A stretch of DNA of 64,000 bases from VAZQ01 sp963841705. GTDB taxonomy: Bacteria > Pseudomonadota > Alphaproteobacteria > Rhizobiales > Xanthobacteraceae. The notes below the pieces were generated by a model that made no database searches, had not been told where the DNA came from, and saw nothing but the letters and a program-made list of their open reading frames with translations. Location: positions 1 to 64,000 of the forward strand of contig CAWJDY010000043.1 of assembly GCA_963841705.1 (NCBI GenBank), written 5' to 3'. The stretch's first letter is position 1; each line of letters opens with the position of its first letter. Shown here piece by piece: positions 43,466 through 52,695 of the stretch. A program made the translations under genes and the position numbers.

Positions 43466-44629
43466 TCAGGCGTCGACGCCGCGCACGGCCATGACGCGGC
43501 GCATGCGATCGGCGGCAAGCTCCGGATCCGCAAGCAGCCCGGCCGCGTCCGCCAGCCGGAACAGCTCGGCCAGGTGGCGCGTCGAGCGCGCGCTCTCCTG
43601 CCCGCCGACCAGCGTGAAGTGATCCTGCAGGCCGTTGAGATAGGCCATGAACACCACGCCGGTCTTGTAGAATTGGGTCGGCGCCTTGAAGATGTGGCGC
43701 GAGAGCGGCACCGTCGGCGCCAGGATGTCGTGAAAGCCCGCGCGATCGCCGCGGCTGAGCGCGCCCAGGGCGGCCGCGGCGGCGGGCGCGATCGCATCGA
43801 AGATGCCGAGCAGCGCATCGGAGCAGCCCTGCGCATCGCCGGCGATCAGCTCGGCGTAGTTGAAATCGTCGCCGGTATACATGCGCACCCCCTGGGGCAG
43901 GCGCCGCCGCATGGCAATCTCCTTGTCCTTGTCGAGGAGCGAGACCTTCACCCCATCGACCTTGGCGGCATTGGCGCCGATCACGTCGATGGCGACGTCC
44001 ATGGCCTCGCTGTGATCCTGCGAGCCCCAATAGCCGGCGAGCGCCGGATCGAACATCTCGCCCAGCCAATGGATGATCACCGGCTCCCTGACCGCACCGA
44101 GGATGCGGCCATAGACCTTGGCGTAGTCGTCGGGCGTGCACGCCGCCTTTGCCAGCGCGCGGCTCGCCATCAGCACGATGCGGCCGCCCAGCTTCTCGAC
44201 GGCGGCGCACTGCTCCTCGTAGGCGGCGATGACGTCCGAGATGGTGACCTTGGCGCCGGGCTCGAGATGATCGGTGCCGGCGCCGCAGGCGATGAGCGCG
44301 CCGGGCACGTCCTTGGCGGCGGCAAGGCTCCGGCGGATCAGCTCGAGCGAGGTGGGCCAATCCAGTCCCATGCCGCGTTGGGCGGTATCCATCGCCTCGG
44401 CGACGCCGAGGCCGAGCGACCACAGGTGCCTGCGAAAGGCGATGGTGCGTTCCCAGTCGATGGCGGCATCGAGCCACGGATCGGCATCGGCGAGGGGATC
44501 GGCCACGACATGCGCGGCGGCATAGGCGATGCGGTTGAACGGCGGCTTGGCGGCGGGAAAGCTGCGCGGCGGACGCGTGGCATAAGGCGCGAGGCTCCGG
44601 CCGGCGGTTGGAAGATTGAGCGTGGGCAC
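43466..44629 (-). CDS. DUF993 dihydrodipicolinate-synthase-like protein
   Basis: From a GTG at 44629 (VPTLNLPTAGRSLAPY) the product is 387 aa, the usual length for DUF993. Marks include PFNRIAYAAAHVVADPLAD, MGLDWPTSLELIRRSLAAAK, ACGAGTDHLEPG, PVIIHWLGEMFDPALAGYWG, DGVKVSLLDKDKE (the Lys is the likely Schiff-base residue) and MYTGDDFNY. The fold is an aldolase-type TIM barrel; the reaction is not established. It lies between the sugar isomerase and Gfo/Idh/MocA genes, which supports a role in breaking a sugar-derived carbon chain. Confidence 0.9.
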   Translation of the reverse strand: MPTLNLPTAGRSLAPYATRPPRSFPAAKPPFNRIAYAAAHVVADPLADADPWLDAAIDWERTIAFRRHLWSLGLGVAEAMDTAQRGMGLDWPTSLELIRRSLAAAKDVPGALIACGAGTDHLEPGAKVTISDVIAAYEEQCAAVEKLGGRIVLMASRALAKAACTPDDYAKVYGRILGAVREPVIIHWLGEMFDPALAGYWGSQDHSEAMDVAIDVIGANAAKVDGVKVSLLDKDKEIAMRRRLPQGVRMYTGDDFNYAELIAGDAQGCSDALLGIFDAIAPAAAAALGALSRGDRAGFHDILAPTVPLSRHIFKAPTQFYKTGVVFMAYLNGLQDHFTLVGGQESARSTRHLAELFRLADAAGLLADPELAADRMRRVMAVRGVDA

Positions 44630-45259
44630 CTGCTCGTCACTCTCCGGTGTGTGGTCGTCACTCTCCGGTATACGCAGCCTTATTGCACATCGCTTCCGCC
44701 CGCGCCCCCTGCCTCCCGCTGAAAGGGCAGGGCAATTGCATCTGGCTCGGTCGCATGGGTGATACTCCATACCTCCCCCTGAAAGGGGGAGGTCGACAGC
44801 ATTTGCCCCGGCCTTGTGCCGGGGCAAATGCTGTCGGGTGGGGGTCCTGCCCTCGGCGGATCGCGGCCCGGAGTGACCCCCACCCGGCGACCCCCGACAA
44901 GTCGGGGTCGCCAACCTCCCCCTTTCAGGGGGAGGTGTCCACGCCTGCGCCAGCAAAGGCTTGCAATGGAGACGTGCTTGTGTTAGAACAAACACAGAAC
45001 GAGAATGTCCGGAGAATCGACAATGGCCGTCACGCCTGTGTCGAATGTCAGCGCGCCGGGTCGGCGGGTAGGGGCGAGGCATGCCTCGCCCTCTACTACC
45101 TGCGATTATAATCTCGGTATTGATGCAACCACTCAGGGCATTCTTGCGCAAACGAACCCAATTCCGCAAACGAAGCCAATCCCAGAAACGCAATGAATTC
45201 AATGTCGGAAGATGAACAGGATGCATCTACGCCGCCGTACTCTCGTTGGTTGCAGGGCG
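44630..45259. repeat. Intergenic region with dispersed repeat family A copy 2
   Basis: 44766-44940 repeats the palindrome of 42084-42280. 45140-45200 contains short direct repeats of the form CAAACGAANCCAAT. No gene is supported. Confidence 0.8.
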
Positions 45260-46408
45260 TCACAGCTTCAGCGCCGGGAGGTCGATCCAGCGCCGCTCCT
45301 GCCAGCTGCGCAGCCCCGCTTCCGCAAGCTGCACCCCCTTGGCGCCTTCGAGCAGCGTCCATTTGAACGGCGCGTCCTCGAACAGATGCCGGATGAACAT
45401 CTCCCACTCCGCCTTGAAGCCGTTGTCGTAGGAGGTCGTGTCCGGCACCTCGCTCCAGGTCTCGAGGAATTTGATCGGCTGCGGCACGTCCGGATTCCAG
45501 ATCGGCCGCGGCGTGTTCACCCGCGCCTGGCTCCAGCAGTTCTGCAATCCGGCCACCGCCGAGCCATGGGTGCCGTCGACGTGGAAGGTGACGAGGTCAT
45601 CGCGGCGCACGCGCGTGCACCAGGAGCTGTTGATATGCGCGACGATCCCGCCGGCAAGCTGGAAGGTCGCGTAGGCGGAGTCGTCGACGTCCACGCCGTA
45701 GGGCTTGCCGTCCTCGTCCCAGCGCTTGGGGATGTGGGTCGCACCCAGGCAGGAGACGCTTTCCACCTCGCCGAACAGATTGTCCAGCACGTAGCGCCAG
45801 TGACAGAGCATATCGAGAATGATGCCGCCGCCCTCCTGCTTGCGGTAGTTCCAGGACGGCCGTTGCGCCGGCGTCCAGTCGCCCTCGAACACCCAGTAGC
45901 CGAACTCGCCGCGCACCGAGATGATGCGCCCGAAGAAGGCGGCGTCGATCAGGGTGCGCAGCTTGAGCAACCCAGGCAGGAACAGCTTGTCCTGCACCAC
46001 GCCGTGCCGCAGGCGCGCCTTCTTCGCCGCGCGCGCGACCGCCAGCGCATCGTCGAGGTTCTCCGCGATCGGCTTCTCGCAGTAGATGTCCTTGCCGGCG
46101 GCGATCGCCGCCTGCAGCAGGCCCGCGCGCAGCTTGGTGGTGGCGGCATCGAAGAACAGCGTGTCGTCGGGGTTCTTGAGCGCCGCATCGAGATTGGTGG
46201 TCCAGCGCGCGATGCCGTGCGCGTTGGCGAGCTGAGCCAGCTTGGCTTCATTGCGGCCGACCAGGATGGGGTCGGGCATGACCGTGTCGCCGTTGCGCAG
46301 CGCCACGCCGCCTTGCGCGCGGATCGCCAGGATCGAGCGGATGAGATGCTGGTTCATCCCCATGCGGCCGGTCACGCCGTTCATGATGATGCCGAGACGG
46401 TGCTGCAT
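45260..46408 (-). CDS. Gfo/Idh/MocA-family oxidoreductase
   Basis: GAGGAGCC precedes the ATG at 46408 (MQHRLGIIMNGVTGRMGMNQ). The product is 382 aa. The N-terminal Rossmann domain has an unusual GVTGRMG in place of GxGxxG, and KDIYCEKPIAENLDDAL is the family EKP motif with the catalytic Lys. The C-terminal domain shows GEFGYWVFEGDWTPAQRPSW and GGGIILDMLCHWRYVLDNLF (catalytic His region). It should oxidise a sugar or inositol-like alcohol with NAD(P). It is the first gene of the isomerase/DUF993 set. Confidence 0.92.
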   Translation of the reverse strand: MQHRLGIIMNGVTGRMGMNQHLIRSILAIRAQGGVALRNGDTVMPDPILVGRNEAKLAQLANAHGIARWTTNLDAALKNPDDTLFFDAATTKLRAGLLQAAIAAGKDIYCEKPIAENLDDALAVARAAKKARLRHGVVQDKLFLPGLLKLRTLIDAAFFGRIISVRGEFGYWVFEGDWTPAQRPSWNYRKQEGGGIILDMLCHWRYVLDNLFGEVESVSCLGATHIPKRWDEDGKPYGVDVDDSAYATFQLAGGIVAHINSSWCTRVRRDDLVTFHVDGTHGSAVAGLQNCWSQARVNTPRPIWNPDVPQPIKFLETWSEVPDTTSYDNGFKAEWEMFIRHLFEDAPFKWTLLEGAKGVQLAEAGLRSWQERRWIDLPALKL

Positions 46409-46464
46409 GGCTCCTCTCTCATTTGTCATTCCGGGGCCGCGAGCGTAAGCGAGCGGAGCGCCGG

Positions 46465-48470
46465 GTAGGTGAGGATGTTACCACCCTCACCCCCCACGGA
46501 CCCGGACGTGCAGGATTACCGCTTCCGGTTCTTCATGAGAGAGCCTGGCTAGCGGTGGCGTACTGATGGACGATGCGAGGTCGCGGGAGGGGATGGCGGG
46601 CGAGGAAGGCAGAGAACCGCTCCCATGAGAGAGGCTCCGAGCGCGTCCGCCGTTCCAGCCACTTCCTCCACGTCCTTGTGATCTGATGAGCGTAGGTGGC
46701 GAGTTGCCGGCTGTTCCCCGTGATACCGTAGTAGGCATAGTGACCTACCAGCTTCTCAGACAGCCGCTTGCGCTGATCGAGGATCGGCAGGTGGCGGTTG
46801 AACCGACACCACTCCTTCGCCGCGAGCAGCGCGCGAGCGAGCCGGCTCTTGGCCGTCCGTTGCCGTACCACGTTCTGCCCCTTGAGTGACTTCGCCCAGG
46901 TGTGGGTGAAGCCCAGAAAGTCGAACGGCGGTTCGGCGCAGTCCGGATGCGTGCCACCTTTGCGCTCGGGGCGGAAGTCGACGAACCGGGTCTTGTCGGG
47001 ATGCAGCGTGAGCCCATACCGTGCAAGCCGTTTCCCCAGCACTTCCAGAACCCGTTTGGCGTCGCGGTGGTTCTTGAACGTCATCACGAAGTCATCGGCA
47101 AAGCGCACCAACGTACACTCTCCCAGCATGCGGGGTCGCACCTCTGCCTCGAACCATTCGTCCAGCACGTGGTGCAGGAAGATGTTCGAGAGCATCGGTG
47201 AGATGACGCCGCCTTGCGGGGTACCTTCAGTCGCAAGGCGCAGGGTTCCATCTTCCAGGACCCCTGCTTTCAGCCACTTGTCGATCATCCGTCGGATCAC
47301 GCCATCCGTTACTCGCTGGTCGAGGAACGCCCGAAGTTGCGCGTGCGGAATCGAGTCGAAGTACTTGCGTATATCGACATCCAGCACCCAGTGCTGTCCA
47401 TGCCACGAGATGGCGCCATGCAGTTTGCGCAGCGCCTCATGGGCTGAGCGTCGCGGTCGGAAGCCATACGAGCAAGGCATGAAGTCCTGCTCGTAGATGG
47501 TCGCCAGAACCATGACAATCGCCCGCTGCGCCACCTTGTCTTCAAAGGTCGGAATGCCGAGCGGCCGCTTTGAGCCGTCTGCCTTCGGGATGTAGGTTCT
47601 GCGCACCGGCGGTGCTTTGTAGCTTCCGGACTTGATGCGATTGAGCAGGTCCAAGAGATTGGCCTGCAGCTTCGCTTCATATTCCTTCGCGGTAACACCG
47701 TCGATGCCAGTCGCTCCATCCTTGCGGGTCAGCCGGTAGGCTTTCAGCATCCATTCCAGATCGATAACGTGGTGCAGCGAGAACAGCACCTTCTTCGGCT
47801 TCGCTCTCGCCAGTTCGGCTATCCATTGTCGTTTCGTGTACAGGTTCGCGAGGTTCATGTCCCCTCCCGTGTTTCCCGGCAATGGTTCTCTCTCACGACG
47901 CCTCCCTTTCCTCCATCGGGTCCCAGTGAGCCCAGTTCCCCGCTCTCGTCGGTACTATGAAGGCGCTACGACTTCCCACCCGCGTATCAACGGTCACTTA
48001 TTGGTTCGCTCCCGCCGCCCACGCGATCCTCCTGGTTCGTGTCCCGCCGTGGCGCTCCTGAAGGAGCGGAGGTCTCCTCCAGGCCGGGGCTTTTGTTGCC
48101 GGCTGCCCTGCTCCGGTTCTCGCACGTGGACGCGAATGGGATCTCTCAGGTCTTCAGGCGATCCATCCCGTGCCTCTGCTCCGTTCCAGGACCCCGGTCG
48201 AACCAACGTGCCCTCGCCAGTGACGGCCACGTCGATGCTGCCCCCGCATTCCGGACTACGAAGGCTTCAGCGAAAATGATTTCGGGGCTAACCCGCAGCT
48301 TCAGCACCTGCTACCGTACGCTTCACGCGTGACGTTGCCGCACACGTGCAAGGCTCGCTTCCGGCTGGCGGGCTGCGCCTTTGCCGGGAGGGAGTCGAAC
48401 CCTCTGGACCGCTACGAAAGGTTTCAGCTCGTTTTCACGATCGTCCTCCTCTCCTGCTCTCCTGACGCTA
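46465..48470 (-). mobile_element. Group II intron inserted in a palindromic repeat
   Basis: The unit is about 2.0 kb on the minus strand. Both flanks belong to one palindromic repeat, whose halves are 46427-46464 and 48471-48624; an unsplit relative is at 62955-63160. Inside are a 5' RNA region (47859-48470), the reverse transcriptase gene, and near the 3' end a domain V-like hairpin at 46496-46532 (GAACCGGAAGCGGTAATCCT then GCACGTCCGGGTCC). The last intron bases appear to be ...CCTAC. The exact 5' end is uncertain by a few bases. Confidence 0.8.
46533..47858 (-). CDS. ltrA: Group II intron reverse transcriptase/maturase
   Basis: From the ATG at 47858 (MNLANLYTKRQWIAELARAK) the product is 441 aa. 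RT motifs are clear: TRKDGATGIDGVTAKEYEAK, IPKADGSKRPLGIPTFEDKV, YGFRPRRSAHEAL, the GTPQGGVISPMLSNI block and the catalytic VRFADDFV. The maturase part (RHLPILDQRKRLSEKLVGHY then WRKWLERRTRSE) follows. No HNH endonuclease domain is present, so mobility would use nicked or single-stranded DNA. The frame is intact, which suggests that the intron can still splice. Confidence 0.94.
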   Translation of the reverse strand: MNLANLYTKRQWIAELARAKPKKVLFSLHHVIDLEWMLKAYRLTRKDGATGIDGVTAKEYEAKLQANLLDLLNRIKSGSYKAPPVRRTYIPKADGSKRPLGIPTFEDKVAQRAIVMVLATIYEQDFMPCSYGFRPRRSAHEALRKLHGAISWHGQHWVLDVDIRKYFDSIPHAQLRAFLDQRVTDGVIRRMIDKWLKAGVLEDGTLRLATEGTPQGGVISPMLSNIFLHHVLDEWFEAEVRPRMLGECTLVRFADDFVMTFKNHRDAKRVLEVLGKRLARYGLTLHPDKTRFVDFRPERKGGTHPDCAEPPFDFLGFTHTWAKSLKGQNVVRQRTAKSRLARALLAAKEWCRFNRHLPILDQRKRLSEKLVGHYAYYGITGNSRQLATYAHQITRTWRKWLERRTRSEPLSWERFSAFLARHPLPRPRIVHQYATASQALS

Positions 48471-48624
48471 CCGGAATCCATAACCCCAAACAGTGATGTG
48501 GGCCACCGCAGCGTAACCACTTTCATCGCAACTGCACGGCCTGTGGTTATGGATTCCGGGCTCCGCTCGCACTCGGACGGCGCGAAGCGCCGATCCGAGC
48601 ACTCGCGGCCCCGGAATGACGGCT
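48471..48624. repeat. Dispersed palindromic repeat, family B (main part)
   Basis: GGAATCCATAACCCC...GGTTATGGATTCC form one arm pair, followed by CTCCGCTCGCACTCGGACGG and GCGGCCCCGGAATGAC. It is about 95% identical by eye to 63007-63160. The remaining outer arm is at 46427-46464, beyond the intron. Confidence 0.9.
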
Positions 48625-48668
48625 AGAGTAGTGCGTAAATTCACAACAGTCACATGTATAATCCAACA

Positions 48669-49556
48669 TCACCCGAACTCGGGGCCGATGACGGCGAAGG
48701 TGCGGTCGGGGTCGTCGAAGCGGGTCGCGTGCCCGTGCGCCATGCGCGTGAACGGTCGCGCCGGCGCAAAGCCGCGCGCCTGGAGGAATGCGCGCAGGTG
48801 CGATTTCGCATCGGCGAGATCGATGAAGAGCGGCGCCTCGATGCGCGCGGCCGCACGCGCAACCAGCGCGCAGGCGATGGCGTCGCTCGCCGCAACCACC
48901 GGTCCGATGTGCGCGATCATGCGGCCGTCACGGCCGAGGCAAAAGCCGACGATGCGATCTCCCGATTGGGCGATCAGCTCGGCTTCGCGCAGGCGGCCGC
49001 GCAGCCCGGCGAGCACGGCATGGCGCGGCGCGCCGAACGCAGCGGCATCGAATGCGGTGAGCGCCGGCCAGTCGTCATCGCCAATGGCGCGGATGCCGAT
49101 GCCGGCGGGAAGAGGGAGCGCATCGCCGGTGCTTTGCTGCGCTCCCCGCTGCTCGCGCCGCAGGCGATGAAATCCCCACCAGTCGGCATAGCCGATGGCG
49201 CGATAGACGGGATGACCGTCCGGAGTTGCGTCGAGCACCGGCACGCGGCCCGCAGCCGCGAGCTCCTCGGTCGCGCGCCGCATCAGCCGCGTCGCCAATC
49301 CGCGGCGGCGCCAGGCGCCCGCGACCAGCACCATGCTGATCCAGGCGATGCGCTCGCCGTAAGGCAGCGTCGCCGTGGTTGCGACGATGCGGCCGGCGTT
49401 GGTGTGCGCCGCGTAGATGTGCCCGAGCTCCAGGAACAGGCGCCAATCCTTCGCGTTCTGATTCCAGCGCGCCTCGGTGACCAGCGCTTCGAGGTCATCG
49501 AGCTCCGACGGCGAAAGCGACGATTTGCGCGCGATGCCGAGCTCAGAAATTTCCAT
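48669..49556 (-). CDS. GNAT-family N-acetyltransferase with C-terminal acetyltransferase-like domain
   Basis: The product is 295 aa. The N-terminal GNAT domain has the acetyl-CoA motif in VLVAGAWRRRGLATRLMRRA (about 76-96) and VLDATPDGHPVYRAIGY. The second half (GDDDWPALTAFDAAAFGAPR and DRIVGFCLGRDGRMIAHIGP) matches the Acetyltransf_18 type that follows GNAT in YitH-like proteins. The substrate is unknown. It overlaps the end of the upstream epimerase gene by 14 bp, so the two are coupled. Confidence 0.88.
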   Translation of the reverse strand: MEISELGIARKSSLSPSELDDLEALVTEARWNQNAKDWRLFLELGHIYAAHTNAGRIVATTATLPYGERIAWISMVLVAGAWRRRGLATRLMRRATEELAAAGRVPVLDATPDGHPVYRAIGYADWWGFHRLRREQRGAQQSTGDALPLPAGIGIRAIGDDDWPALTAFDAAAFGAPRHAVLAGLRGRLREAELIAQSGDRIVGFCLGRDGRMIAHIGPVVAASDAIACALVARAAARIEAPLFIDLADAKSHLRAFLQARGFAPARPFTRMAHGHATRFDDPDRTFAVIGPEFG

Positions 49557-50595
49557 CGCGGATGTCGTAATGGGTGTCCTTGCCGAGGCTCGGCATGCCG
49601 CGCGCGACCCAGTCGGCGGTCCAGTCGATCAGCGTGAGCAGCGCCACGGCGGGATAGCCGAACAGCCGCACCGCCTCCGCGGTGTTGACCAGCCAGGCTT
49701 CGGCGGCTTCCGTGCCGACGAAGACCGGCGCCTTGCCCAGCCGCTCGCCGAGCGCCTGCGCCAGCCAGCGCACGCTGATGGTCTCCGGCCCGCTGACGTT
49801 GAGCGGCGATGTCGGCAGCGTGCAATGGGCCAAGCTGCGCAGCACCATCGCGTTGGCGTCGCCCTGCCAGATGACGTTGACATGTCCGGTGGCAAGGTCG
49901 ATCGGCTCGCCCGCAAGGACGCGCGCGGCGATGTCGTGGATGACGCCGTAGCGCATGTCGATCGCATAGTTGAGGCGGATGATGCGCCCGGGCGTGCCGT
50001 GCAGCCGGGAGAAGTACTGGAGCATGCCCTCGCGGGCGACGCAGGAATTGGCATAGGCGCCGGGCGGCGGAGCGGCGGGTGTTGTTTCGGTCGCGCCGCC
50101 GTGGAGCACGTTGACGTACGGGTACACGCAGCCGGTGGAGTAGGCGACGATGCGCGAGCCGGCGAAGGCGTCAGCGACCAGCGCCGGCACATAGGCGTTC
50201 ATCGCCCAGGTCAGCTCCTCGCGTCCGGCGGAGCCGAACTTGCGTCCCGCCATGAACACCACGTTCGCCAGCTTCGGCAGCGCCTCGACCTGCTTGCGGT
50301 CGAGGAGGTCGGCGCTGATGCACTCGATGCCCCAGGAGACCAGCCGCTCGCGCAGGCCTCTCTCGCTGAAGCGCGCGACGGCGACGATGCGCTTGCCTGG
50401 CGCGGCGCGCTTGGCAAGCCGCGCCAGGGTTGGGCCGATCTTGCCCCCGGCGCCGAGGATGATGAGATCGCCGCTGAGCTTCCCGAGCTCCTCCGCCACG
50501 TCGGCCGAGGGCGCGGTCATCACGTCCTCGAGATGCTCCACGTCGCGGAAGCGTTCCGGCAACGCTGGCGCTCGTTGCGTCAACGAACTCTCCAT
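49543..50595 (-). CDS. NAD-dependent epimerase/dehydratase-family protein
   Basis: The product is 350 aa. An extended-SDR Rossmann motif is present as DLIILGAGGKIGPTLARLAK (about 43-62). VVFMAGRKFGSAG and RIVAYSTGCVYPYVN follow, with the Ser-Thr pair at the catalytic position, and IIRLNYAIDMRYGV then SGPETISVRWLAQALGERLG at the substrate side. The Tyr of the usual YxxxK is not obvious (AYANSCVAREGM), so Lys may be missing and catalysis could differ. It is the first gene of the pair with GNAT. Confidence 0.85.
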   Translation of the reverse strand: MESSLTQRAPALPERFRDVEHLEDVMTAPSADVAEELGKLSGDLIILGAGGKIGPTLARLAKRAAPGKRIVAVARFSERGLRERLVSWGIECISADLLDRKQVEALPKLANVVFMAGRKFGSAGREELTWAMNAYVPALVADAFAGSRIVAYSTGCVYPYVNVLHGGATETTPAAPPPGAYANSCVAREGMLQYFSRLHGTPGRIIRLNYAIDMRYGVIHDIAARVLAGEPIDLATGHVNVIWQGDANAMVLRSLAHCTLPTSPLNVSGPETISVRWLAQALGERLGKAPVFVGTEAAEAWLVNTAEAVRLFGYPAVALLTLIDWTADWVARGMPSLGKDTHYDIRDGNF

Positions 50596-50647
50596 ACCTC
50601 ACCTGAAAGCAGGGCTATCGCACATGGCTCGGCCGCAGGGCTGATAC

Positions 50648-50826
50648 TCCATACCTCCCCCTGAAAGGGGGAGGTCGACAGCATTTGCCCCGGCCTTGCG
50701 CCGGGGCAAATGCTGTCGGGTGGGGGTCTGGCGCTGGGCGCGAGCATTTGCTGATCATCTCGGCTGCGGCTGGATCCCCACCCGGCGCTTCGCGCCGACC
50801 TCCCCCTTTCAGGGGGAGGTATTGCG
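50648..50826. repeat. Dispersed palindromic repeat, family A copy 3
   Basis: It has the same architecture as 42084-42280: CCTCCCCCTGAAAGGGGGAG, GCATTTGCCCCGGCC and ACCTCCCCCTTTCAGGGGGA. It lies between the hpaB-like and epimerase genes. Confidence 0.9.
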
Positions 50827-50881
50827 GAGCTTGCTGCACCGCTGAGTCCATATGCGATAGAGAAGTCCGCGGGAGCGGAGA

Positions 50882-52396
50882 TCAGCCGGCAGACTGGCGG
50901 CGAAGCATGGAGACCTTGGCGTCCGGCGACTGCGCTGCGTCATCCGCCGGCTGATAATCGTAGCTCGCCATGAAATCCTCGACCAAGGTGTTGAACTCGC
51001 CCCAGTCGGTCTCGCGATAGGAATGGTTGCGGATGATGAAGGCCGCGCCGGCGTAGAACTTCTCGTATTGCAGATGGCGGCCGGCGAACTCCGAGCCGAC
51101 CATGTCCCAGGCGAGCTTGAACAGCTTCATGCGCGTGAGCGCATCCGCCTGCGGCGTCTGCCAATAGGTCGTGAACGCGTTCGCCAGATGGGCATCGCGC
51201 ATGACCGAGATGTCCGCCGGCATCTGAAAGACACCGCCGCCGCAAAGCTCGCGCAGCTCGTCGATGAATTTGCTGTAGTTCTGGGTGCACCAGTCGAGGC
51301 CCGCATACATGATGCGGCGGTTGAAGCAGGCATAGCCGGGCGGCCACTGCTCGTACGCATTGATCTGGCCGTGCACCAGCCCCGCGATCGTGCTCTCCAC
51401 CGCGCTCATCTTCCCCAGCGTCTCGCGCACGGCCGGGACCTGGTCGGCGCCGGTGGCGTTGGCGACCTTGCTGCACAGCCCGAGCAGGAGCCGCATCTTC
51501 GACCAGTAGCGCACATTGGACTGGTGATTGCCGAAGCAATGGCTCGGCGTCTTGATGTAGATGTCGCGGGAAAGCGCCGCGTCGTCGTGCACGAACACCT
51601 TCTCCCACGGCACCTTGACGTTGTCGCACAGCACCATGCTGTCGCTCTCGTCGTAGCGCCAGGCGAGCGGCGAATCGAACTCCGAAGTGACGCCGGCCAT
51701 GGCGGGCTTGCGCGACCACATCGTCAGTCCCGGCACGTTGCATGCAACGGCGCAGGTGATCGCCTGCTTCTTCTGGTCGGGCGCAAGCGGGAGCACATTG
51801 CCGATCCAGATCTCGTTGGCATAGAGCGCGCCGGTCGCCAGCATCTTCATGCCCGAGATGACGACGCCGTCGTCGTCCTCGCGCACGACCTGGAGGGTGG
51901 GCACCGGGATGTTCTGGCGCTGGTAGAACTCGGGGTTGCGCGAAGCCTGCGGCGGCAGCACGGCGTAGACCACGTAGACGTCGTTGTCGCGGATGTGGCG
52001 GTAGTAGCGCAGGAGGTTGTCGGCATGCGCGCACGGCGCCGGCAAGGCGTCCGGGTTCATCGCCATCCCGGTGACGAAGGACGAGACGTGATCGGGGGAG
52101 CGGCCGAACATGCCCATGGTGAGATCGGCGATCTTGCGATGGCCGATCATGCGCCGCTGCAGGTCGTCGCGGCTGCGCGCGCGCAAGAAATAGATGGAGT
52201 GGCGCGAGCCGTCCTCCTCGTAGGTCATGGTGTCGCGATTGGCGGGATCGGCCTTCATGTCGTAGATCGCGGCAACCGTGCGCGCCGCCTCGCGGAAGGC
52301 GGGATGGCGCGTCACGTCGTCGATTTTCTCGCTGCCGACATAGACGACGCGCCCGTCGCGCAGCGTCTCCAGATGCTCCTTGCCCGATCGCAACAT
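50882..52396 (-). CDS. HpaB-family flavin-dependent aromatic hydroxylase
   Basis: The product is 504 aa, the usual length for 4-hydroxyphenylacetate 3-monooxygenase large subunits. Family marks are RDDLQRRMIGHRKIADLTMG then MFGRSPDHVSSFVTGMAMNP, QVVREDDDGVVISGMKMLAT, NVKVPWEKVFVHDDAAL and GGGVFQMPADISVM. These enzymes use FADH2 and oxygen to hydroxylate phenols or related compounds; the reductase partner (HpaC) is not nearby. It lies downstream of livK on the same strand, so its substrate may be what the Liv-type transporter imports. Confidence 0.9.
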   Translation of the reverse strand: MLRSGKEHLETLRDGRVVYVGSEKIDDVTRHPAFREAARTVAAIYDMKADPANRDTMTYEEDGSRHSIYFLRARSRDDLQRRMIGHRKIADLTMGMFGRSPDHVSSFVTGMAMNPDALPAPCAHADNLLRYYRHIRDNDVYVVYAVLPPQASRNPEFYQRQNIPVPTLQVVREDDDGVVISGMKMLATGALYANEIWIGNVLPLAPDQKKQAITCAVACNVPGLTMWSRKPAMAGVTSEFDSPLAWRYDESDSMVLCDNVKVPWEKVFVHDDAALSRDIYIKTPSHCFGNHQSNVRYWSKMRLLLGLCSKVANATGADQVPAVRETLGKMSAVESTIAGLVHGQINAYEQWPPGYACFNRRIMYAGLDWCTQNYSKFIDELRELCGGGVFQMPADISVMRDAHLANAFTTYWQTPQADALTRMKLFKLAWDMVGSEFAGRHLQYEKFYAGAAFIIRNHSYRETDWGEFNTLVEDFMASYDYQPADDAAQSPDAKVSMLRRQSAG

Positions 52397-52439
52397 TGGC
52401 AGCTCCTCGCGCCTTTGGCCCGTTGCCCAAGTCTAGCAC

Positions 52440-52695
52440 TACAGCAGATTGAGCTCGAATTGAACCAATCCTCTCCGCGTCATGCGCGGGCTTCCCCTAT
52501 GTGCGCTAACTTCAGCTGCAATCGCCAATCTCTCGTTTGTCATGCCCCGCTTTAAGCGGGGCATCCAGTAATCCCGGCGCGGCAGGGTGAGGCGCCCATG
52601 CCAAATTCAACTTTCCTGATTACTGGATCGTCCGCATGCGCGGACGATGACGACCGAGAGCGCTCGATCTGGATTGGTTCTATGGAATCGATCTA
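52440..52695. repeat. Intergenic region with another palindromic repeat
   Basis: CATGCCCCGCTTTAAGCGGGGCATC-type and GATCGTCCGCATGCGCGGACGA-type hairpins flank GTAATCCCGGCGC...CTGATTACTGG. No gene is present. Confidence 0.7.

Noticed and set aside
42084..50826. Regular repeats considered as a CRISPR array
   Set aside because: Copies are 2-6 kb apart, about 180-bp long palindromes, with no spacers between short repeats and no cas genes.
51023..52555. 510-codon plus-strand frame opposite the HpaB-like gene
   Set aside because: It is an antisense shadow rich in Arg, His and Ala. The HpaB frame has many conserved blocks.
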